From Myxococcales bacterium (GTDB lineage: Bacteria > Myxococcota_A > Polyangia > Haliangiales > Haliangiaceae), in assembly GCA_016706545.1 (NCBI GenBank), contig JADJJK010000036.1, positions 1-64,000 of the forward strand: a DNA stretch of 64,000 nucleotides, written 5' to 3'. The notes beneath the pieces are model-generated. The model had not been told where the DNA came from. It was given only the letters and a program-made list of their open reading frames with translations, and did not search any database. Shown piece after piece: positions 49,416 through 62,359 of the stretch (its first letter is position 1; every line of letters starts with the position of its first letter). A program made the translations under genes and the position numbers.

Positions 49416-50603
49416 TTACTTGCTGGCCGCGGACGAGCCAGGCATGGTCATCACGAACAGGTAGTCGTTCTGCGGCTTGGCGAGCGCGGCGGCGACGTCA
49501 TCGTCGCCGGTGTCGACGATGGGCCGCACGGACAGGACCTCCGAGATGCCACGCCGCTTGACGCGCCCGACGACGGCCGTGTCGTGACAGTGACCGTTGC
49601 CCGCGATCACGACGGCGCGGTTAACCGGCGCCGCGCTCACCCAGCGCGCCGCGCCGTCGGCCATCGACTCGTCCCACAGCACCTGCACCGCGTAGATGCG
49701 GTCCGCGCTTGGCGCAGCAGGCGCGGCGTCCGGCGCAGGCGCGGCGCCCGGCGCAGGCGCGACGTGCGGTACGGGCGCAGGCGCAGGTGCGACGTGCGGT
49801 ACGGGCGCAGGCGCAGGCGCGACGTGCGGCGCAGGCGCGGCGTCCGCAGCGGGCGCGGGCGCCGTCGCGTGAGGCGAGGAGTGCCCGCCGCCGCCCATCT
49901 CTGCCATCACGCCATCGAACCAGGTGCGGTGCGCGGCGTCGTCGAGGCGCAGCTCCGGCAAGGCCGCGCGCTCTTGCGGCGACAGCGAGTCGAGCCCCTG
50001 ACGAGAGACGCGCTTCACCAGCTCCTTGGCGGGGTTGAGCGCAACCAGCCGCCCCTGCGCCTTGATCACCCGCCCCAGGATGGGCCGATACATGGCGAAG
50101 TCGTAGCCCCAGCGCTCGGCCCAGCCGGTGCGAGACAAGAGCGCGCGCTCATCGATCCGCGCCGCCGCGTAGTCGTCGAGCACGCCCTGAAACGGGCGCT
50201 GGAACATCTCCATCGCCAGCGCGAGCTGCGGCTGCGGCTCCTGCGTCAGCTTCGAGACGACCTCTAGCTGAGCCCAGTGGTGGTGCGGGTTGGGGTGCTC
50301 CTCTCCGACGCACACCACCTTGGCGGCGCCGAGCTTGGTCCAGAACTCCGCGGCGTCCACCTGGCGGCCGGTGCGCCCATCGAGGATCGAGTACGGCAGG
50401 CCCGCCGCCTCCACCCCGCTTGGGCCCGGGCTGGCCACCCCGCGATAGGCGCCGCCGCAGGCGCCGAGCCCCAGCGCTGCGAGCAGGAGCCCGAGCACGC
50501 TCGCTGGCCACGTCCCCGCGCGCCCCGACCGACGCGCCAGGACGGTGCTCGCGACGCCGCCAGGCAGCGGAAGAACATCTGCAAGATTCAGCATGAGCGG
50601 CAA
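49416..50603 (-). CDS. ChaN-like (Tiki/ChaN superfamily) lipoprotein with Pro-rich insert
   Basis: A 395-residue protein with a lipoprotein signal (LGLLLAALGLGACGG). The ChaN core is visible: KVVCVGEEHPNPHHH (the conserved GExH motif), LALAMEMFQRPFQGVLDDY, WGYDFAMYRPIL, VVIAGNGHCHDTA. ChaN proteins bind haem or metal in the envelope; related Tiki proteins are metallopeptidases. About 70 residues of Ala/Pro/His repeats (HVAPAPAPVP units) interrupt the fold between RTWFDGVMAEM and IYAVQVLWDESMA, encoded by a 30-bp repeat at 49759-49830. Role in haem or metal uptake is likely but not proven. Confidence 0.8.
   Translation of the reverse strand: MPLMLNLADVLPLPGGVASTVLARRSGRAGTWPASVLGLLLAALGLGACGGAYRGVASPGPSGVEAAGLPYSILDGRTGRQVDAAEFWTKLGAAKVVCVGEEHPNPHHHWAQLEVVSKLTQEPQPQLALAMEMFQRPFQGVLDDYAAARIDERALLSRTGWAERWGYDFAMYRPILGRVIKAQGRLVALNPAKELVKRVSRQGLDSLSPQERAALPELRLDDAAHRTWFDGVMAEMGGGGHSSPHATAPAPAADAAPAPHVAPAPAPVPHVAPAPAPVPHVAPAPGAAPAPDAAPAAPSADRIYAVQVLWDESMADGAARWVSAAPVNRAVVIAGNGHCHDTAVVGRVKRRGISEVLSVRPIVDTGDDDVAAALAKPQNDYLFVMTMPGSSAASK
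49759..49830 (-). repeat. 30-bp in-frame tandem repeat, about 2.4 copies
   Basis: Units of 30 bases encode the ten-residue repeat HVAPAPAPVP in the ChaN-like protein. Frame is preserved. Confidence 0.75.
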
Positions 50604-50922
50604 TCTAGCCTGGATCGACGCCGGCGAAGCCCCCTTTGCGCTCAGGCCTGACCGCGCCAGGCGACGCGCCGGCGACGCGCGCGCGCCCCAAGGCTGCCGC
50701 GCCCGGGGGCGTTTTTGACGAAATTCTCATGCGTTACGAAAAGGCGCTCGGGCGCGTCGTTGGGCTGGGCGCGTGCTCGGGCACGTCCTGCCGGGCCTCG
50801 CGGCGGCCCGGCGTCGTCAGCGGGACATGGCGGCGCGCCCGCCCCGGCGCCGGCCGCCCTTTTCTCCCCGCTGGAGGCCGGCGCGCTTGTGCGTTGCCTC
50901 CCCAAGAGTACACTGCGCGGCC
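50604..50922. other. divergent intergenic region between the ChaN-like gene and ettA
   Basis: About 320 bases, no gene. It holds an A/T-rich island (about 50711-50745) that may carry a promoter, and a candidate ettA promoter near its right end (50887-50914). Confidence 0.55.
50887..50914 (+). promoter_or_regulatory. candidate promoter giving a near-leaderless ettA mRNA
   Basis: TTGTGC, 16 bases, TACACT. The -10 box ends eight bases before the ATG at 50923, and no ribosome site precedes that ATG, so the transcript could start at or next to the start codon. Weak -35; prediction by eye. Confidence 0.35.
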
Positions 50923-52602
<1,680 letters not shown>

Positions 52603-52638
52603 GGGCGCGGCCTCCTGGCGAGAGGCGAACCGCCGTCC

Positions 52639-53661
52639 TCAGAGCACGAGGCGGAGGCCGAAGCTGACGCTGGCCGCTGGCGTCTGCGAGACGTTGCCCT
52701 GGGTGAAGATCTTGAGCTTCCACAGGTTGAGCTGGAGCCCCAGCAGCGCGCGCATCGCCGCTGGGCTGCCGGTGTTCTCGCCGGAGGCGTTCACCTGGGC
52801 GCTGCCCACGTCCACGCCGCCGGTGGTGGTGCGGATGGCGCCGGTGAGCGCGGCGTCCACCGTGCTCTTGCCAGCGGTGAAGTCGATGCCGGCGCCAGCG
52901 TAGACGCTGAGGATGCCCAAAAACCGCAGGCCGGTGCTGGCCTCGACCGGGACGGTGACCGCGTTGGAGCCAAGCTCGAAGCGCCCGGTGGAGTCCATCG
53001 TCATGTCGACCGCCGTCGCGCCCGCGCCCGTTGGAAAGCTGTTGGTGAGCGCGTCGCGCGCCTCCAGCGACCAGCGCGTGTACTCGACGCCCGAGGTGAC
53101 GTCCAGGCCGGTCCAGCGAAACGCCCGCGCGGCGCCGCTATCCCCCGCGGGCTGGATCAGCTTGACCTGCAAGTGAGCGCCCGCGCTGGTCAGGTGCCCG
53201 CTGAGCCGATCGGTGGACGCGGAGTGGTAGAAGCCGTTGGCGTACACCGTCCATCGCGGCAGGCCCATCTCGGCCAGGTTCGCGCCCAGCATGAAGCCGA
53301 GGTTTGGGGCGACGCCGGCGGTGGGCCGGTCCTCTTCAAGCAGGTTCTTCGAGGAGATCGCGGCGTTGCCGCCCAGCCCGATGATGAAACTCGACGGCAC
53401 GGAGACGTAGTCCACCGCCAGGCCGCGCTGGGAGAACGCGGTGGCGTCCGTGAACGAGCGAAGAAATCCCGGCACGTCGTTGGTCTGAAAGGCGTCGTCG
53501 ACCTCCGCCTTGATCTCGGCCGCGAGCTGCTCCGGCGAGCTGCCCTGAGAGGCGGCGATGAGGCGCCCTTCCGGCGTCAAGGTCACCGTGACCGAGGCGT
53601 CCGCCCTGACCACAGCGGGACACAAGAGAAGCAGCGACGACACAACGAAAGCCAAGCGCAT
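52639..53661 (-). CDS. outer-membrane beta-barrel protein, unknown function
   Basis: A 340-residue protein. The ATG at 53661 begins a signal peptide (MRLAFVVSSLLLLCPAVVRA-DA). The rest is amphipathic beta sequence ending in the barrel signature SFGLRLVL. A Lipid A deacylase or porin family cannot be assigned. Convergent to ettA with 36 bases between. Confidence 0.65.
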   Translation of the reverse strand: MRLAFVVSSLLLLCPAVVRADASVTVTLTPEGRLIAASQGSSPEQLAAEIKAEVDDAFQTNDVPGFLRSFTDATAFSQRGLAVDYVSVPSSFIIGLGGNAAISSKNLLEEDRPTAGVAPNLGFMLGANLAEMGLPRWTVYANGFYHSASTDRLSGHLTSAGAHLQVKLIQPAGDSGAARAFRWTGLDVTSGVEYTRWSLEARDALTNSFPTGAGATAVDMTMDSTGRFELGSNAVTVPVEASTGLRFLGILSVYAGAGIDFTAGKSTVDAALTGAIRTTTGGVDVGSAQVNASGENTGSPAAMRALLGLQLNLWKLKIFTQGNVSQTPAASVSFGLRLVL

Positions 53662-53912
53662 CGCCTGATGGTACCCGACATCCGGCAGATCACGCTCCAC
53701 AAGTGCAGCCCTCCGCAGAAAAGCGGACCTGCCCCAGTCCGTTCTCTGCACAGCGGCCACGCTGCCGTGACGCTCCGCACGATCGAGCGACCGTCAGGCG
53801 GCCCGGGCGGCTTGGCCCCGCCGCCCCCCGCCGCCCCCCGCCGGTCTGCGCCTGCGGCCCGCCTCAGCCTACGCCCGGCCGGCCCGCCTTCAGCCCAAGG
53901 CCGCGCCAGCCA

Positions 53913-56112
53913 TCACGGGCGTCTGGGCACCGCCACCAGGATCTCTCCGCTACGCGGCCGCTGCACATCCAGGCCATCGCCAGGCTGCACCCGCGCCACC
54001 ACCAACGTGACGTCGTCCGCGAGCGCGAGGCCGCCGCGGTGGACCGTGACCGCGTCCAGCAAGCGCGTCAGCACGACGTCCGGATCGCCCTGCGCCGCCG
54101 GGCTGCGGAGCAGGCGCTGCAGCCGCCGGTCGCCAAACAGCTCACCTGCCGGGTTGGCGGCTTCGGTGTAGCCGTCGGTGTACCAGAGGATCAGATCCCC
54201 CGGCGCGACCGCCTTGCGCGACACCCTGGAGCTTGGCGGGTGACCACCGCCCAGCGCATGTCCGCGAGCGACCAGCGCCTCCAGCTCGCCCTGGCCCGCG
54301 GCGAGACCGCCGCGGATGAGGTACGGCGCGGTGTGCCCCGCGTTGACGAAGCTCACCTGGCCGGCGTTCGCGTCGACGATGGCGGCCACACAGCTCATGT
54401 GCAGCCGCTCGGCGCCGACCCGGCGCACCGCGGCGTCGAGCCGCTCCACCCAGCACGGGGAGATCCAGCGCATCACCCAGCGCGCGCACCGTCACGTCGC
54501 AGGCGCCGCGCGCCGCGGCGGTGACCAGCGCCGCGGGGACGCCGTGGCCGGTCACGTCCCCCACCACCACCAGCGCGCGGCTTGGCCCCACGTCATAGAC
54601 CGCCCAGAAGTCGCCGCCGCACTCGGTGGCCGGCAGCCACGCGCCCGCGACCCGCACCCTCCCGAGCTGCCGGCAGGCATGAGCGGGCAAGTAGGCGGCC
54701 TGCATCTGCGCGGCGAGCTCCACGTCGCGCGAGAGCGCCGCGCGCTCACGCACCTGGCGGACGATGCGCAGGTACGCCAGCGCCTCGGTGGTGCGTTCGG
54801 CCAGCAGCGTGACGAAGTGCCGGCGCGCCCCCACCACCGCGCGATCGCCGCCCACCACCAAGAGGCCCAGCAGCTCGTCGCGAGCGCGCAGCGGAACGAT
54901 CATGCGTGCGCCGTGCGCCTGAAACAGGGCGTCGAGCGAGGGCCGCAGGCCCATCGGCACCGAGAGCCCGGGATCGTCGATGGACACCAGCCCCTGCCCG
55001 GTCAGCCAGCCCACCAGCCGAGGGTCTGGCGCGGCCGTGTCCGCCAGCCTTTGCCCGCCGGCGCTCCAGCCCCAGTCCGAGCCGGACGGCATCAGCAGGG
55101 TCACCGGCGCCGACACCCCGATCTCGGCGATCCTGGGGATCAAGGCGTCGAGCTGCTCCTGCGACTCCACCTCCCGAAAGCGAGCGGCGAACTGGGACAG
55201 GAAGCGCTCGCGCGTGCCCCGCGCGACTCGCGCGCCGCGCGTTATCAGCACGGCCACCACCACCGCCAGGTGGACGCTGGCGAACGCGCCAACGAGCGCC
55301 ACTGCTTGCCCCCACCACGGCAGCGCGCCGTCGAACAAAGCCAGCACGCCCCATCCCAGGAGCAACGCGCCGACCACGTGGATCACCGCCTCGGGCGCGC
55401 GAGTGTCGATGGCCCGCGCGCGCAGCAGATCCTCGATGACCAGGGCGCGCAGCATCAGGACGCTGCCGATGCCCAGGAGCGACCAGGCCAGCGGGAACCA
55501 GCTCTGGTAGTACACGGCGACCACGTCCAGAAGGCCCAGCGAGGTCACGCCGTGCGCGACCCAGACCCGGCGGAGCTGACGTCGCTGCGCCCCTCCCGCC
55601 GCGCTCTGGGCCCCGCGCACCAGGCCAAGCTGGCCGCCGAGCGCGATCACCACCACGACGGCCAGCCACAACGGCGCCAGCGGGCCGGGCCGCGGGAACC
55701 AGAACCCGTAGCGGGAGAAGGCCACCGTCTCGATGAACCATGGGGTCAAAGCGCACGTCACGAAGACCACGAGGCTCGCCGACAGCATCACGACGCGCTG
55801 CGTCTGAGAGCGACGACCTACGATGGCGAGCCGAAACGCCAGCCCGGCCGACGCCGACAGCGGGACCAACGCGACCGCGACCCGAAACCACGTGGTGGCC
55901 AACGCCGGGTCGGTGAGCGACGGCGCCAGCACCATGATGATCGCGTAGGGCACCAGCGCCACGCAGTGGACGAGGAACCAGCCGCGTAGCTCCGCCGCGC
56001 CGCGGACCGCGGCGGCATAGGCGATGACCACCAGCAGCGCCACCAGGGCGATCCCGGGCGGCACCGACAAGAGCGATGGCCGGAAGTGCCCGGCGAACAG
56101 CATCGCGTCCAT
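53913..56112 (-). pseudogene. membrane GAF-SpoIIE (RsbU-type) phosphatase, split by a one-base frameshift
   Basis: The 5' part (from the ATG at 56112) has 7-8 hydrophobic helices, a GAF-like domain (about 310-470) and the first half of a PP2C/SpoIIE phosphatase (AAQMQAAYLPAHACRQLG, TECGGDFWAVYDVG, VVVGDVTGHGVPAALV). The 3' half (ERLDAAVRRVGAERLHMSCV, FVNAGHTAPYLI, GDLILWYTDGYTEAANPAGE) is in another frame. The change is near 54449-54451, where removing one base of a G run on the coding strand restores LPVLVERLDAAV. The intact protein would have about 730 residues and dephosphorylate a partner, typically an anti-anti-sigma factor. Sequencing error or real mutation cannot be told apart. Confidence 0.82.
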
Positions 56113-56262
56113 CGGCGATACTCTACCGCAGGAGGTCTGGGGTCGCGCTGTACCCCAGCGCACAACGCGGACGCAGGGACCTGGTCCGGCTCACCAAAAC
56201 CGCGGCGCAAGGCCAAGCGGGGAGTCTTTCGATACCCTGCCCGGCGGCGGGCCTTCGCTGTG

Positions 56263-58014
<1,752 letters not shown>

Positions 58015-58149
58015 CCTCCGCCCCTGGCCGCCGCGACGTCCGGAGGCTTGCGCGACCTGCGACCTGCGCGACCCACACGATCCGCGCTCCAGCTCGGGCC
58101 GCCGGCACGATGGCCTTGCGGCGGTGCCGCCGCGCCGCTACGGTCGTCG

Positions 58150-59613
58150 ATGATGGCCGAGCCTTGTCTGTCTCGTGAATGTGGTCGACCGCGGCGGCTC
58201 CGACGCGCCTTGACCTTCGCCCTGCTGACCGCGAGCCTGCTGGCGGCGACCAGCGGCTGGTCAGCCCCCGGCGATGCCGCGCCAGCGGCGCTGCCGATCC
58301 CCGCGCCTCCTCCCGGGAAGGCGGGCGGCGCGGATCCGCAGATCCGTCACGAGCTGTACACGCTGCCCAACGGGCTCCAGGTGCTGCTGGTGCCCGACAG
58401 CACGGTGCCGCTGGTGGCCGTCTCGGTCTGGTACCACGTGGGCTCGGGCCACGAGACCTTCGGCAAGAGCGGGTTCGCGCACCTGTTCGAGCACATGTTG
58501 TTTCAGGGCTCCAAGAACGTCGGCATGGACCGCCACTTCGACATCCTCAAGAAGGCGGGGAGCTCGATGGTCAACGGCACGACCAACCTCGACCGCACGA
58601 ACTACTACGCGGTCGTCCCCTCGCACCACCTGGAGACGGCGCTGTGGCTGGAGAGCGATCGCATGGGGCACCTCTTGCCCCTGCTCACCACCAAGAGCCT
58701 GCGCAACCAGATCGACGTCGTGCGCAACGAGCGCCGACAGCGCTATGACAACGTGCCCTACGGCCTTGGCCGGATGCACCTGGCCTCCGCGCTCTATCCC
58801 GATAGCCATCCCTATCGCTACCTGACGATCGGTCGGCACGAGGATCTCGAGCGCGCGTCGCTTGAAGACGTGGTGGCGTTCTACAAGACCTGGTATGTCC
58901 CGGCCAACGCGACCTTGGCGATCGGCGGCGACTTCGACGTCGCCGCCACCAAGGCCCTGGTGACGAAGTGGTTTGGCGCCTTCCCCGCCAGCGACAAGCC
59001 CAAGCTGTTGCCGGTGCCGCCGCCGGTGGTGACCGCTCGAGAGCTGGTCCAGAGCGACGCCCTGGCCAAGCTGCGGATGCTGCAGCTCGCGTGGATCTCC
59101 CCCGCCAACTACGCGGCCGACGACGCCGAGCTGGATCTCGCCGCCAACGCGCTGGGCGACGAGGGCACCGGGCGCCTGTACCGGATCTTGGTCCACGAGC
59201 GCCAGCTCGCACAGAGCGTCTCGGCGACCCAGCTTGGCGCTGGCTTCTCCGGCGTGTTCTCCATCAACGTCATGCTGCGCCCCGAGGCCGACGTCGATGA
59301 GGTCCGCCGCCTCGTCGCCCAGGAGGTGGAGCGGATCGCCCGTGAGCCGCTGGGCGCACGCGAGCTGGCCCGCGCCGTGATCGCCTTCGAGTCGAGCGCG
59401 CTCTACGGGCTGGAGGACCTGCTGGGCCGCGTCGAGCGGCTGCAGGGCTACAACCACTACCTCGGCTCCCCGGATCGAATGACCTGGGACCTCGACCGCT
59501 ACCGCACCACCACCGCCGAGCGCGTCCGCGCCGCCGTCGCGCGCCACCTCGCGCCCACGCGCATGGTCTCGGTGCTCACCAAGCCCGCCGCCGCGCAGGA
59601 CAAGACGCCATGA
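58150..59613 (+). CDS. M16-family zinc metallopeptidase, catalytic subunit
   Basis: A 487-residue protein with a signal peptide (ending SGWSA-PG). The inverted zinc motif HxxEH is FAHLFEHMLFQGSKN, and a distal Glu lies in the typical place. Family text also includes YTLPNGLQVLLVPDS and HPYRYLTIGRHEDLE. It works as one half of a two-subunit periplasmic M16 peptidase. The last four bases overlap the next gene, its partner. The ATG at 58150 (or 58153) was chosen for the signal peptide. Confidence 0.9.
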   Translation: MMAEPCLSRECGRPRRLRRALTFALLTASLLAATSGWSAPGDAAPAALPIPAPPPGKAGGADPQIRHELYTLPNGLQVLLVPDSTVPLVAVSVWYHVGSGHETFGKSGFAHLFEHMLFQGSKNVGMDRHFDILKKAGSSMVNGTTNLDRTNYYAVVPSHHLETALWLESDRMGHLLPLLTTKSLRNQIDVVRNERRQRYDNVPYGLGRMHLASALYPDSHPYRYLTIGRHEDLERASLEDVVAFYKTWYVPANATLAIGGDFDVAATKALVTKWFGAFPASDKPKLLPVPPPVVTARELVQSDALAKLRMLQLAWISPANYAADDAELDLAANALGDEGTGRLYRILVHERQLAQSVSATQLGAGFSGVFSINVMLRPEADVDEVRRLVAQEVERIAREPLGARELARAVIAFESSALYGLEDLLGRVERLQGYNHYLGSPDRMTWDLDRYRTTTAERVRAAVARHLAPTRMVSVLTKPAAAQDKTP

Positions 59614-61352
59614 CCGCACCTTCAGGAACCTGGTTTCAGCCCGCGCGTCGCGCTGGCGCCCGCCGGCCCGCGCTCGCGTGCTTGCTCGGCGCCCTGGGCA
59701 CCGCGTGCGCCCTGGGCGCCGCGTGCGGCGCCAGTCCGCCAGCGAGCGCGGTTGTGCCGGGGCCGCAACCCGCCGCGCCGGTCGTGCCGCCGGGCGCCGC
59801 TGCGCCCCAGTCCCCGCCAGTCGTGGAGGCCCCCGCCGTGACCCAGACCGCTGCCCCGCAGAACCTGATCTTTCCCGACGAGAGCTTCCGCGCCACCCAG
59901 CCGGTTGCCGGGGCGCCGCGGCCGCTCAGCCTGCCCAGGATCAAGCCGTTCTCGCTCCGCAATGGCATAAAGGTGTACCTGGTCACGCAGCACGCGCTGC
60001 CCATCGTCTCGCTCGATCTGAACATCGACGGCGGCACGCGCGTCGACCCACCTGGCAAGGAGGGGCTGGCGTCGCTGTGCATGAGCCTGGTCAACGAAGG
60101 GACGGTCGCGCTCGACAAGATCGCCTACAACGAAGCGCTCGCCGACCTGGCCTCCACCATCAACACCTACGCGGCCTCGGACTCGCACGGCGTATCGCTG
60201 AGCTCGCTGTCCAAGAACCTGGAGCCAACGCTCGCGCTGTTCCGGCAGACGCTGCTGTCGCCGGGGCTGCGCGCCGAAGATCTCGACCGCCTGGGCAAGC
60301 GCCGCATCGAAGCGCTGCGCCAGGCCAAGGGCACGCCCTCGTCCATCGCGGGGCGGGTCAGCGACGCGCTCTTGTTTGGCCCGGCGCACCCGGCTGGATC
60401 GCTCGAGACCGAAGAGACCACGGCCAGGATCACGCTCGAGGACTGCAAGCAGCATGTCGCGAGCTGGCTGCGCCCGCGCGGCGCGCGCCTGTTCGTGGTG
60501 GGCGACATGACCGAGGCCCAGGTCCGTCGAGCGTTCGACGGGCCCGAGCTGGCGAGCTGGACCGGCGCGGCCCCCCGCTTGAGCGCGTTGCCCAGGCCGC
60601 AGACGCTGCCTGGCCGCCTGTTCTTGGTCCACGTGCCCGGCGCGGCGCAGTCGCAGGTGCAGCTCCTGCACTTTGGCCCCAAGCGCGTCACGCCGGAGTA
60701 CTTCGCCACCACGCTCCTGGGCGCGGTGTTTGGCGGCGGCTTCACCAGCCGCATCAACATGAACCTGCGCGAGGACAAGGGCTACTCGTACGGAGCTCGC
60801 GGCGGCTTCTCCTACACCCGGGACTACGGCATGTTCGCGGCCGGCGCGTCGGTGCGCACCGACGCGACCTATCAGTCGCTGCTCGAGATCGATCGCGAGC
60901 TCAAGGCGCTGTGGGCCGGCAAGCGGCCGGTCTCCGCCGAGGAGCTGGAGCGCGAGAAGACCGGCGCCATCCTGAGCCTGCCTGGCCGGTTCGCGACCGC
61001 CAACGCGGCGCTGGGCCAGTACCGGGGCCTTGTGTACTTCGGCCTGCCGCTCGACTACTACGCCTCGTACGTGGCCAAGATCTCGCGCGTGACCGCGCGC
61101 GACGTCAGCGCCGCGGCCGCCAGAAACCTGCGGCCCGGGCAGGCGGTGTACCTGGTGGTCGGCGACGCCGACGCCAAGATGATCACGCGCGACGACCAGG
61201 GCAAAGACGTCCCGCTGCAAAAAGACGGCAAGGCGCTGACCTTGCGTGAGGCGCTCGCCGACCTGGCCACCCGCGGCGAGCTGGGCAGCGGCGGCCTGGT
61301 GATGCTGGACGCGGACGCGAACGTGGTGCAGCCCGCCGCCGCCGGGCGTTGA
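59610..61352 (+). CDS. M16-family non-catalytic partner subunit
   Basis: A 580-residue exported protein, probably a lipoprotein (LGAACGASPP). It has the M16 fold (LRNGIKVYLVTQHALPIVSL, GTRVDPPGKEGLASL) but the HxxEH site is gone: LASLCMSLVNEG stands there. The substrate-binding Arg/Tyr motif of the inactive subunit is present: RINMNLREDKGYSYGARGGF. It overlaps the catalytic-subunit gene by four bases (ATGA), so the two are made together. Confidence 0.9.
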   Translation: MTAPSGTWFQPARRAGARRPALACLLGALGTACALGAACGASPPASAVVPGPQPAAPVVPPGAAAPQSPPVVEAPAVTQTAAPQNLIFPDESFRATQPVAGAPRPLSLPRIKPFSLRNGIKVYLVTQHALPIVSLDLNIDGGTRVDPPGKEGLASLCMSLVNEGTVALDKIAYNEALADLASTINTYAASDSHGVSLSSLSKNLEPTLALFRQTLLSPGLRAEDLDRLGKRRIEALRQAKGTPSSIAGRVSDALLFGPAHPAGSLETEETTARITLEDCKQHVASWLRPRGARLFVVGDMTEAQVRRAFDGPELASWTGAAPRLSALPRPQTLPGRLFLVHVPGAAQSQVQLLHFGPKRVTPEYFATTLLGAVFGGGFTSRINMNLREDKGYSYGARGGFSYTRDYGMFAAGASVRTDATYQSLLEIDRELKALWAGKRPVSAEELEREKTGAILSLPGRFATANAALGQYRGLVYFGLPLDYYASYVAKISRVTARDVSAAAARNLRPGQAVYLVVGDADAKMITRDDQGKDVPLQKDGKALTLREALADLATRGELGSGGLVMLDADANVVQPAAAGR

Positions 61353-61405
61353 CGCGAGCGCACCAGCGCTCCCGCTTCACTCGCCGCGGGGAGCGCGCTC
61401 GTCGT

Positions 61406-61485
61406 GCTCGTCGCACTCATCCAGCTCCTACGGCTCGTCGCACTCATCCGGCTCTACGGCTCGTCGCACTCATCCGGCTCCTACG
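61406..61485. repeat. 27-bp tandem repeat, 3 copies
   Basis: Units of GCTCGTCGCACTCATCCGGC plus seven further bases; copy 2 is one base short. They lie in the gap between the converging M16 and rsmE genes and reach the rsmE stop codon. Confidence 0.8.
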
Positions 61486-62355
61486 GCTCGTCGCGCTCGT
61501 ACGGCCGCAATCGCCGCAAGAGCTGCACCTGGCCAAGCAGCGCCGCGATCGCCGCCTCGACCCGCAAGATCGCCTCGCCCAGCGCCACCTGGGTGAAGCC
61601 GCGCTGCTCGAAGGTCTCCACTTCACGCGCGATCCAGCCGCCCTCGGGTCCCACCGCCAGGGTCAGCGGCCGCCGCTCTCCCGGCGCCACCGCGCTCTCG
61701 AGCGTCCGCGCTGCGCCCGGGTGGGCGATGGCGCAGAGCCGCCCGCTTGCTCGCTCCTTTTCGGGGAAGGCGTCGAGCAGCGACATCAGCCGGCGATGGA
61801 CACCGAGCACCGGCAGCCGCGAGGTCGCCCCCTGCTCCGCGCCCTCGCGGGCGGCGCGGCCGAGCGCCTCCGCCGACAGCGCCGGCGAGCCCAGGTAACT
61901 CTTGTCCACCCGCCACGAGTTGGTGAGGTCGATGCGCTCCACGCCAAACGACGCGGCGATCGCCACGGTGCGAAGGAGCACCTTGGGCCGCGGCACCGCC
62001 AGGATCAAGTGGACCGGCAACGGCGGCGGTGGCGGGCGCTCGATGTGGACGCGCAGCACGCAGCCCTCGCCATCAACGGCGACCACCTCGGCGTATCCAA
62101 GCCCGCCGCCCAGGACCCCCACCCGCACGCGGCTGCCGGGCACCACCCGGACCACCGTCAAGAGGTGCGCCGCGCGTCGGTCGCGCAGCGTGAGCTCGTG
62201 GCCCTCGACGCGGGTCCAGCCAGCCGGCGCATCGGCGCGAGCTGACGCATCGGAGCCAGCTAGCGCATCGGCGCCAGCTGACGCATCGGCGCCGGTCGGC
62301 ACGTCGCCGGCGCGAGACACCTGCCCCAGCTCCTGGGGCTCGAAGAGGACCAGGT

Positions 62356-62359
<4 letters not shown>
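61481..62359 (-). CDS. rsmE: 16S rRNA m3U1498 methyltransferase RsmE
   Basis: A 292-residue SPOUT methyltransferase. C-terminal knot motifs: LAVGPEGGWIAREVETFEQ and VALGEAILRVEAAIAALLG. N-terminal PUA-like part: HELTLRDRRAAHLLTVVRVV. The GTG at 62359 overlaps the acyl-CoA dehydrogenase stop (GTGA). Odd: about 30 residues of Asp/Ala/Gly repeats (GADASA, GADALA, GSDASA, RADAPA) are inserted after residue 20, from an 18-bp repeat, making the protein longer than the usual 240-250 residues. Confidence 0.9.
62226..62297 (-). repeat. 18-bp in-frame tandem repeat, 4 copies, inside rsmE
   Basis: Four 18-base units (GACGCATCGGCGCCAGCT-like) encode six-residue Ala/Asp/Ser repeats near the RsmE N-terminus. 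Frame is preserved. Confidence 0.8.

Noticed and set aside
50699..50716. G/C hairpin followed by five T, like a terminator
   Set aside because: Lies in a divergent gap where no plus-strand transcript should end; stem of five pairs with a two-base loop is too tight.
52610..52626. Weak hairpin between ettA and the barrel protein gene
   Set aside because: Only a 5-bp stem with a 7-base loop and no T-tract; not better than chance in this composition.
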